From assembly GCA_016217675.1 (NCBI GenBank), contig JACRHC010000008.1, positions 1 to 38,641 of the forward strand: a DNA stretch of 38,641 nt, given 5' to 3'. Under the pieces are notes generated by a model. The model saw nothing but the letters and a program-made list of their open reading frames with translations, did no database searches and was not told where the DNA came from. Made by a program: the position numbers and the translations under genes. Positions within the stretch are counted from its first letter, which is position 1. Every line of letters begins with the position of its first letter. This document shows, in pieces, positions 32,943 through 38,641 of the stretch. The DNA is from Nitrospirota bacterium. Lineage in GTDB: Bacteria > Nitrospirota > Thermodesulfovibrionia > Thermodesulfovibrionales > UBA6898.

Positions 32943-34005
32943 GTTGTTCGAAAAGGCAGAAATGCTCAGACAGAAGAGCAGATATCCTCAGGCCCTGCTG
33001 TCCTACCGGGAGGCCCTGAAGAAAAGCATAACGCAGAAAGACCAGGAGAGCGCAGTTGAATGCCTTTTGTCCATCGGTGATGTGAACCGGATGGTCGGCG
33101 ATTTTGAGCAGTCCGAAAAGGCTTATGCCGACGCAGTCACGCGGGCAACAAAGATCGGCAATGAAGAGGCTGTTGCAGACGCCAGTGCCGGCATGGGGCT
33201 TTCACGTCGGGGCAGAGGAGACTGGAAGTTCGCGCTGACCATGCTCAATCAGGCACTGACGTTTTATAGAAAGAAGCGGGACAAGGAGGGCATTGCCTTC
33301 ACCCTCTGGTCACTCGCAGGCTCATTGAGGATAAAAGGGGATGTCCCCGGGGCGCTCAAGACATACAAACAGGCGTTCAAGGCCTTCCAGGCCCTGCGCT
33401 CACATTCAGGGATCGGGTACTGCCTCTGCGGCCTTGGCGGCAGTTCACGCATAGCCGGCAAATTCAAGGAATCACTTACCTATTATCTGTCCGCAAATGA
33501 GATATTCCACGAACTGTGCGACACCTTCGGCACTGCGTATTCATACTGCGGCATCGGCAATGCGCACCGCATGCTGGGTGATTACCGGAAGGCCCTGGCA
33601 TCTTTTGCAAAAGCGTCGACCCTCTATAAAAAGATCGGGGACAGGGTCAGCTATTCATACACGCTCTGGAGTATGGGAACAACGCATAAAATGCTCCATG
33701 ACCATGCGTCTGCGGAAAAATTGTTCAAAGAAGCCCAGGGGCTATTTAAGAAGACCAAAGACCCTCGCGGCCTCATATACTGTCAGTTGGGCTTTGGCGA
33801 GATCGCACTGCTCAGGGGAAAGAATGCGGCGGCACTGCGGTATTTTAAAGATTCCCTGAGCCAGGCAAAAAAATACGGGTTCAGAGTAGAAGCCTGCCAT
33901 GCTTCCATGCTCCTGTCCTATGCCTATGGAAAAAAGAATATGGTCTGTTATAATAGCCTGGGAATAAAGATGGAATTCAACGAGGCACCCTTTAATATTC
34001 CCTGA
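32920..34005 (+). CDS. TPR repeat protein
   Basis: 361 residues, soluble, almost entirely TPR helices; at least eight units can be followed, e.g. YPQALLSYREALKK, FEQSEKAYADAVTRA, WKFALTMLNQALTFYRKK, YRKALASFAKASTLYKK. No enzymatic domain. A scaffold role is likely. The start lies 23 bp inside the end of rpe. About 54 bp separate it from pgsA. Confidence 0.88.
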   Translation: MITSEIDKLFEKAEMLRQKSRYPQALLSYREALKKSITQKDQESAVECLLSIGDVNRMVGDFEQSEKAYADAVTRATKIGNEEAVADASAGMGLSRRGRGDWKFALTMLNQALTFYRKKRDKEGIAFTLWSLAGSLRIKGDVPGALKTYKQAFKAFQALRSHSGIGYCLCGLGGSSRIAGKFKESLTYYLSANEIFHELCDTFGTAYSYCGIGNAHRMLGDYRKALASFAKASTLYKKIGDRVSYSYTLWSMGTTHKMLHDHASAEKLFKEAQGLFKKTKDPRGLIYCQLGFGEIALLRGKNAAALRYFKDSLSQAKKYGFRVEACHASMLLSYAYGKKNMVCYNSLGIKMEFNEAPFNIP

Positions 34006-34059
34006 ATATTTTCCTGATTTCATTCCACATAATATAAACACTCTTTGGAGAACTGTTTC

Positions 34060-34599
34060 TTGAGATTATTGAATCTGCCGAACACGCTGACCGTTGCACG
34101 CATTGTCATTATTCCTGTGTTCGTCACAGCTGTTATTTATCAAAAACATCGGTACGCACTCTCTCTCTTTGTTATTGCAGCGCTTACGGACCTCCTCGAC
34201 GGCTTTATTGCAAGGATCACGAACCAGAAGACCGCCCTGGGCCAGTTCCTCGACCCTCTTGCTGACAAGTTTCTGCTCGTTTCGTCTTTTATCCTTTTTT
34301 CTGTCCAGGGGTGGATCCCCCTCTGGCTCACGATCACCGTCATCAGCAGAGACCTCATTGTGGTGATCGGCTGGTTCCTGCTGTATCTGCTCACCCATAA
34401 GGTTACGACAGAACCTGTACTGCTCGGCAAAATAGCCATTGCACTACAGCTTATAACCCTTGCCCTGGTGCTGCTGAGCATCAACCTGCCTGCAAGGATC
34501 CCGCAGCAGGATCTGCTCTTTGCCTTTACCGCAGCAGTAACCGGCATCTCGGGGATTCAGTATATCTACAGAGGACTGAGGCTTGCCGATGCAATCTAA
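34060..34599 (+). CDS. pgsA: CDP-diacylglycerol-glycerol-3-phosphate 3-phosphatidyltransferase
   Basis: Makes phosphatidylglycerol phosphate from CDP-diacylglycerol at the inner membrane. About 179 residues with four or more membrane helices and the CDP-alcohol phosphatidyltransferase signature in DLLDGFIARITNQKTALG and QFLDPLAD (D-x2-D-G-x2-A-R-x8-G-x3-D-x3-D). TTG at 34060 is preferred because GGAG lies 9 bp upstream; the protein then starts (M)RLLNLPNTLTVAR, the family pattern. An in-frame TTG at 34045 adds five residues and overlaps that site. Confidence 0.93.
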   Translation: MRLLNLPNTLTVARIVIIPVFVTAVIYQKHRYALSLFVIAALTDLLDGFIARITNQKTALGQFLDPLADKFLLVSSFILFSVQGWIPLWLTITVISRDLIVVIGWFLLYLLTHKVTTEPVLLGKIAIALQLITLALVLLSINLPARIPQQDLLFAFTAAVTGISGIQYIYRGLRLADAI

Positions 34600-35887
34600 C
34601 AAGGGTATCACAATCGAAAGCGTCGCGCAGGGCAGCATTGCAGAGGCAGCTGGACTGCGTCCCGGAGATATTGTATGCGACGTCAATTCTGCACCCATGA
34701 GAGATGTCATTGATTTCATGTTCCATAAGGATCAGGACGAACTGAATATCGGCTTCCGCCGCGACAACACAAGAAAGAAGATCAGCATATTATCGGAGAG
34801 CGGTGCGGACCTGGGCCTATCTTTTAAACCGATGAAGGTCAAGATATGCAAAAACAACTGCATCTTCTGTTTTGTCAAACAGCTTCCGAAGGGCCTCAGA
34901 AAACCGCTCTATATCAAGGACGAGGACTACCGTCTCTCCTTTCTGTACGGCAATTACACAACACTCTCGAACATCACGACTGAGGAGAAAAAGAGGATTG
35001 TCGAGCAGAGGCTCAGTCCCATGTACATTTCCGTACATACAACGAACAAGACGCTCAGAAATAGGATGTTGGGCAACCCAAAGGCATCAGACATACTCAA
35101 GGAGCTGAAATTTTTTGCCGCCCACAGAATCAGGATGCATATTCAGATTGTGGTCTGTCCAGGACTCAACGACGGCAGAGAGTTACAGTCCACGATCCGG
35201 GACATATACAAGTTTCACCCGTATGTATCGTCGATCGCCGTGGTCCCTGTCGGACTGACAAAACACCGGAAAATGCAGCTTACGCCCATGTCAAAGGAAG
35301 TGGCGCAAAAAACAATTGATATGGTCAACGCCTTCCAGAAGAGGTTCAGGAAAAAACATGGCGAGGCGATCGTGTACTGTGCAGATGAAATGTATATTAA
35401 GGCAGAGGCTCCCTTCCCGTCGGTACAGGAATACGGTGAACTGCCGCAGATCGAAAACGGTGTAGGCATGGTGCCGCTATTCATAAGTCAGGCTCGAAAG
35501 CTGAAGATCCCGAAGACGATAGACAGCAAGAACAGGGTCCTGACCATTACCGGAACCTCCTTTTATCCGTATCTGAAGAAGTTCATAAGCCGTCTTGCAG
35601 AAAAGGAAAATTTGCCTGTGGATGTGATTCCGGTGAAAAACACGTTCTTCGGCGAGACGGTCACGGTTGCCGGCCTGCTCACCGGCAGAGACGTCATTTC
35701 CACACTCCACGACAACACAGACAACTATAAGGTGCTTATTGTTCCGGAGGTCGTTCTCAGGGAAGGCGATACCCTCTTCCTCGACAACGTTTCACTGCAG
35801 GACCTGGAAGAGGCAACAGGCTTAAAGGTCATGACCACGGACGGCACGCCCCAGGGCTTTATTGACACGCTTGCGGAGATCGGGTAA
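34589..35887 (+). CDS. DUF512 protein with PDZ-like and radical-SAM-like domains
   Basis: 432 residues. N-terminal PDZ-like part (SVAQGSIAEAAGLRPGDIV, about 7-28), then CKNNCIFCFVKQLPKG with Cx3Cx2C at about 90-97, a radical-SAM-type cluster motif, and the C-terminal DUF512 region (TGTSFYPYLKKF, VAGLLTGRDVI, VVLREGDTLFLD). Function is unknown to me; the family occurs widely in anaerobes. The ATG at 34589 has GAGG 7 bp upstream and overlaps the pgsA stop by 11 bp. Confidence 0.9.
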   Translation: MQSNKGITIESVAQGSIAEAAGLRPGDIVCDVNSAPMRDVIDFMFHKDQDELNIGFRRDNTRKKISILSESGADLGLSFKPMKVKICKNNCIFCFVKQLPKGLRKPLYIKDEDYRLSFLYGNYTTLSNITTEEKKRIVEQRLSPMYISVHTTNKTLRNRMLGNPKASDILKELKFFAAHRIRMHIQIVVCPGLNDGRELQSTIRDIYKFHPYVSSIAVVPVGLTKHRKMQLTPMSKEVAQKTIDMVNAFQKRFRKKHGEAIVYCADEMYIKAEAPFPSVQEYGELPQIENGVGMVPLFISQARKLKIPKTIDSKNRVLTITGTSFYPYLKKFISRLAEKENLPVDVIPVKNTFFGETVTVAGLLTGRDVISTLHDNTDNYKVLIVPEVVLREGDTLFLDNVSLQDLEEATGLKVMTTDGTPQGFIDTLAEIG

Positions 35888-35889
35888 TT

Positions 35890-36711
35890 ATGCGCATTAC
35901 CGGCAAGACAAGGGTGGCAGCTCTTTTTGGATACCCGGTAGAACATACGCTCTCTCCGGTGATGCAGAATGCAGCATTTGACCACCTGCGGCTGGACTGC
36001 TGCTATCTACCCTTCTCTGTCTCTCCTGAGTCGCTGAAGCAGGCAGTGGAGTCAATACGGGCTCTCTCCCTTATCGGCGTAAATCTGACCATCCCCCATA
36101 AAGAGGCTGCCCTCCCCTTTCTTGATATTATGGACAAAGAGGCAATGGAGATCGGGGCTGTCAATACCATCGTAAACAATAAGGGGACACTGACAGGATA
36201 CAATACAGATGGCAAGGGTTTTATGAAGTCCCTCGAAGAGCTGGGAATTAATGCGGCAGGCAAGAAGGTCATGATTATCGGCGCCGGCGGTTCGTCGCGG
36301 GCCATCGGCTTTTATCTCTGCAAAGAGGCGAAGGTCCTGACACTCTATAACAGGAGCAGGGAAAAGGCAGAGGCGCTGGCAGCTGATCTTTCCTCAAGGG
36401 GTGCGGTTACCGTGGCAGCAGACCTCAGACATTCCGGGGAGTTCGACATTATTATCAATGCGACTCCGCTGGGCCTCAAACAATGCGATCAGATGCCGCT
36501 TGATCCTGATACATTAACGCCGTCAGTTGTCGTCTGCGATCTTATTTATCACAAAACTCCACTGCTCAGTCAGGCAGAGGCAAAGGGCTGCAAAACAGTC
36601 AGTGGGGCAGGTATGCTGCTCTGGCAGGGAGCCCTCGCCTTTGAACTCTGGACAGGCGCCGCCCCCCCTCTGGAGATCATGAGAAGCGCACTCTTGAGCA
36701 GCTCAGCATGA
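35890..36711 (+). CDS. aroE: Shikimate dehydrogenase
   Basis: Reduces 3-dehydroshikimate with NADPH in aromatic amino-acid synthesis. 273 residues. Substrate domain: GYPVEHTLSPVMQNAAF and VNLTIPHKEAA with the catalytic Lys; TGYNTDGKGF with the catalytic Asp; NADP site GAGGSSRAIGFYL at about 134; NATPLGL further on. Starts 2 bp after the DUF512 gene. Confidence 0.97.
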   Translation: MRITGKTRVAALFGYPVEHTLSPVMQNAAFDHLRLDCCYLPFSVSPESLKQAVESIRALSLIGVNLTIPHKEAALPFLDIMDKEAMEIGAVNTIVNNKGTLTGYNTDGKGFMKSLEELGINAAGKKVMIIGAGGSSRAIGFYLCKEAKVLTLYNRSREKAEALAADLSSRGAVTVAADLRHSGEFDIIINATPLGLKQCDQMPLDPDTLTPSVVVCDLIYHKTPLLSQAEAKGCKTVSGAGMLLWQGALAFELWTGAAPPLEIMRSALLSSSA

Positions 36712-36766
36712 CGCATTGGCATACTTTTTGCCTTTACTATTACCCGGCCATGTGATAAACTTTTTC

Positions 36767-37279
36767 ATGTCTAAAAAACTCCTTTTTGTAGGCCTCAGTA
36801 TCGCAGCCTTGGCCCTATTTGGCCTTGTTCGCACGGAAAAAGGCGGCAAACTCGATCTTCAGGCAAAGGGCGATTCTTTTTTTGAGGGTCTGAAGATCGT
36901 GAACAGGAAAAACGGTACCACTGACTGGGTAATCCTGGCAAAGAGGGCAGACATGACCAGGGATGGAAAAGAAGCCCTGCTGACCGGCGTTGAAATGAAA
37001 CTTGAGAATCAGGGCATGACCGTCAAGGCTGAAAAAGGGCTGTACAACATGGAAACACGGCAGATATCCGTAGAGGGAGTTCTGCAGGCCAGTAACGATA
37101 ATTATGTGCTTACAACGAGCCAGGTCCGCATTGATGGCGGCAAGGGAAATTTTGATACTGCTGGAGATGTAAGAATCGAAGGCAGAAAATTCGAGCTTGA
37201 GGGAAAAGGTATGCAGGCTGAAAACAACAACCATAAAGTGAGGATACTGAAGGATGTCAAAGCTACTTTTAACCGTTAG
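36767..37279 (+). CDS. lptC: LPS transport protein LptC
   Basis: Membrane-anchored periplasmic bridge that takes LPS from the LptBFG transporter and hands it to LptA. About 170 residues from the ATG at 36767: N-terminal helix KKLLFVGLSIAALALFGLV and then beta-jellyroll strands (VILAKRADMTRDGKEALLTG, VKAEKGLYNMETRQISVEG, VRIDGGKGNFDTAG). A longer frame from 36716 lacks start support. It overlaps lptA by 26 bp. Upstream ATG context (GATAAAC 36752-36758) may hold a promoter. Sequence similarity in this family is weak; gene order supports the call. Confidence 0.88.
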   Translation: MSKKLLFVGLSIAALALFGLVRTEKGGKLDLQAKGDSFFEGLKIVNRKNGTTDWVILAKRADMTRDGKEALLTGVEMKLENQGMTVKAEKGLYNMETRQISVEGVLQASNDNYVLTTSQVRIDGGKGNFDTAGDVRIEGRKFELEGKGMQAENNNHKVRILKDVKATFNR

Positions 37280-37784
37280 TCTCTCCTTTTTCATCCTCTT
37301 TGGGGGAGTTTCATCTGCCGGGGAATTAAAACCTGCTCAAAAGACCAAAACACCTGAGACAGGCAAGCCATCCGGGGCTTCAAAGTCCAGGGTTAAGGGT
37401 CCTGTGACCATCACTTCCGAGACACTGACAGCAGACAACCAGGCCCATACCGCCCTATTTGAAAAGAATGTGATCGCAAAGACGACGGATATAACCATGC
37501 ACGCAGACTGGATGATGGTCCACTACACAGACCCCGGCGGAGATATTACCAGGATTGAGTCAAAGGGTAATGTGAAAGTCCATAAAGAAGATAAACTTCT
37601 GACGTCACAGGAAGCTACGTACTACGCTGATCCTCCTGAGAGGATCGTGTTTACAGGGAACCCCCGTGCCCTGGACGGACAGAATATCGTGTCAGGAACA
37701 AAAATAACGTATTTTGTGGACGAGGACCGCTCCTTTGTAGAAGGCAGCAGCAAGGTCATCATGAAGAACAGGCAGGACAACTAA
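37254..37784 (+). CDS. lptA: LPS transport protein LptA
   Basis: Periplasmic protein that forms the bridge filament for LPS. 176 residues: signal peptide MSKLLLTVSLSFFILFGGVSSAG, a Lys/Pro linker, then the OstA/LptA domain (PVTITSETLTADNQAHTALF, GDITRIESKGNVKVH, TSQEATYYADPPERIVFTG). The ATG lies inside the lptC end. Its stop overlaps the lptB start by 1 bp. Confidence 0.93.
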   Translation: MSKLLLTVSLSFFILFGGVSSAGELKPAQKTKTPETGKPSGASKSRVKGPVTITSETLTADNQAHTALFEKNVIAKTTDITMHADWMMVHYTDPGGDITRIESKGNVKVHKEDKLLTSQEATYYADPPERIVFTGNPRALDGQNIVSGTKITYFVDEDRSFVEGSSKVIMKNRQDN

Positions 37785-38506
37785 TGCACCTTCTTGAGGT
37801 CAAGGCACTTCAAAAAAGTTATGGCAAAAAAGTCGTCATAAAGAATATCGATCTCTATGTTTCGACCTCTGAAATTGTTGGGCTCCTTGGCCCCAATGGC
37901 GCAGGCAAGACAACCACATTCTACAGCATTCTCGGTCTGGTCCGGCCAGAGGGAGGAAGAATACTCCTTGACAGCCAGGACATCGGCAATCTTCCCATGT
38001 ATCAGCGGGCCAGAAGGGGTATCAGTTATCTGCCGCAGGAGCCGTCGATTTTCAGAAAGCTTTCAGTTGAGGATAACCTCAGGGCCGTGCTTGAGATCAA
38101 AGGCCTGAACAGTGATGAGATCGAGACAGAACTCAAGAGTCTTCTGCGCGAATTCAATCTCACTGAATTCGCAAAGAGAGACGGGTACAAATTGTCAGGA
38201 GGCGAAAGAAGACGCACTGAGATTGCCCGTGCTTTGGCAACAAAACCGACATTCATCCTTTTTGACGAACCCTTTGCCGGCATCGACCCGCTTGCGATCA
38301 TAGAACTGAAGAAGATGATGATTTATCTCAGATCAAAGGGGCTCGGCATCATCATTACAGATCATAATGTCAGAGATACACTCTCAATCACAGACAGGGC
38401 ATATATCATCAGCGACGGCGAGATCCTCGAAGAAGGCACACCGGAAAAACTGGTTGCAACACCCAAGGTGAAAGAGGCCTATCTTGGCGAGGAATTCAGG
38501 CTCTAA
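37784..38506 (+). CDS. lptB: LPS export ABC transporter ATPase LptB
   Basis: Powers LPS extraction with LptFG. 240 residues: Walker A GPNGAGKTTT at about 37, Q-loop YLPQEPSIFRKL, signature LSGGERRRTEIARAL at about 138, Walker B FILFDEPFAGIDP and the switch His in ITDHNV. RYxxLPQ-type and GERRR features are specific to LptB. rpoN starts in its stop codon. lptF and lptG are not in the window. Confidence 0.96.
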   Translation: MHLLEVKALQKSYGKKVVIKNIDLYVSTSEIVGLLGPNGAGKTTTFYSILGLVRPEGGRILLDSQDIGNLPMYQRARRGISYLPQEPSIFRKLSVEDNLRAVLEIKGLNSDEIETELKSLLREFNLTEFAKRDGYKLSGGERRRTEIARALATKPTFILFDEPFAGIDPLAIIELKKMMIYLRSKGLGIIITDHNVRDTLSITDRAYIISDGEILEEGTPEKLVATPKVKEAYLGEEFRL

Positions 38507-38641
38507 TGGCTCTCCAAAACCGGCTTGAGCTCAAACTCAGCCAGAAGCTGGTCCTTACCCCCCAGCTTCAGATGGCGATCAAGCTCCTTCAGATGCCTCA
38601 GCTTGAACTTTCCCAGACCCTTACGGTGGAGCTGACAGAAA
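38506..38641 (+). CDS. rpoN: RNA polymerase sigma-54 factor, start only
   Basis: 45 codons visible before the window ends. MALQNRLELKLSQKLVLTPQ and LQMAIKLLQMPQLEL form Region I of sigma-54, the Gln/Leu-rich part that contacts activators. The ATG overlaps the lptB stop (TAATG). lptB followed by rpoN is a conserved order. Confidence 0.93.
   Translation, partial: MALQNRLELKLSQKLVLTPQLQMAIKLLQMPQLELSQTLTVELTE

Noticed and set aside
1-38641. tRNA, rRNA, CRISPR, prophage, integrase or transposase genes
   Set aside because: None recognised on either strand; both accessory sites lack a recombinase.

Overview
The window looks like a piece of a Gram-negative, probably anaerobic bacterial chromosome with moderate GC. 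It carries an LPS export operon (lptC-lptA-lptB followed by rpoN), a full-looking set of [NiFe]-hydrogenase maturation genes except hypC, and the order def-fmt-DUF116 divergent from rsmB. This combination fits the Nitrospirota or a related deep-branching phylum. That placement is inference from gene content and order; no rRNA or tRNA gene was seen. Most of the window is ordinary housekeeping sequence in tightly packed operons with 1-8 bp overlaps.

Layout. Bases 1-3938 (minus): nnrE/nnrD (cut by the window edge), acpS, pdxJ, a small conserved unknown and a SurA-like lipoprotein. They run on in the same direction from the hydrogenase-maturation cluster hypA-hypB-hypF-hypD-hypE (3942-9758) and two small envelope-type genes (YtxH, DUF948-like; 9760-10448). 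Bases 10564-12447 (plus): ribD and a TPR protein. Bases 12598-18770 are an accessory region on the minus strand. It holds a secreted protein made of two tandem repeats, a palindromic element, a DUF6933 protein, a 1176-residue SIR2-domain protein with a small companion gene, a duplicated tail of purC, and a decayed operon of two toxin-antitoxin pairs. Bases 18784-20875: purC and htpX; the htpX leader contains a clear yybP-ykoY (manganese) riboswitch with promoter and terminator. Bases 20995-23460 (plus): zinc-ribbon protein, GspE/PilB-type ATPase and a CheY-like receiver. Bases 23450-27057 (minus): M67 protease, ThiF/MoeB-type E1, TusA-like protein, homoserine dehydrogenase and lipoyl synthase. 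Bases 27086-28180: a second small accessory insertion (nucleotidyltransferase-type toxin candidate, companion, palindromic element). Bases 28175-30137 (minus): DUF116, fmt, def. Bases 30290-38641 (plus): rsmB, PASTA protein, rpe, TPR protein, pgsA, a DUF512/radical-SAM protein, aroE, lptC, lptA, lptB and the start of rpoN.

Most notable points. (1) A manganese riboswitch that appears to control htpX, with P1 and terminator formation mutually exclusive. (2) A large SIR2 protein with all visible NAD-site motifs, a candidate anti-phage effector, in an island whose edge carries a diverged second copy of the purC 3' end. (3) A similar but much shorter 3'-end duplication of the DUF116 gene flanks the second accessory insertion. 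Two separate cargo sites therefore share the arrangement host-gene end, cargo, host-gene tail, with no integrase in sight. (4) Four genes have a -10-like hexamer 5-7 bp before the start codon and no ribosome binding site, suggesting leaderless mRNAs.
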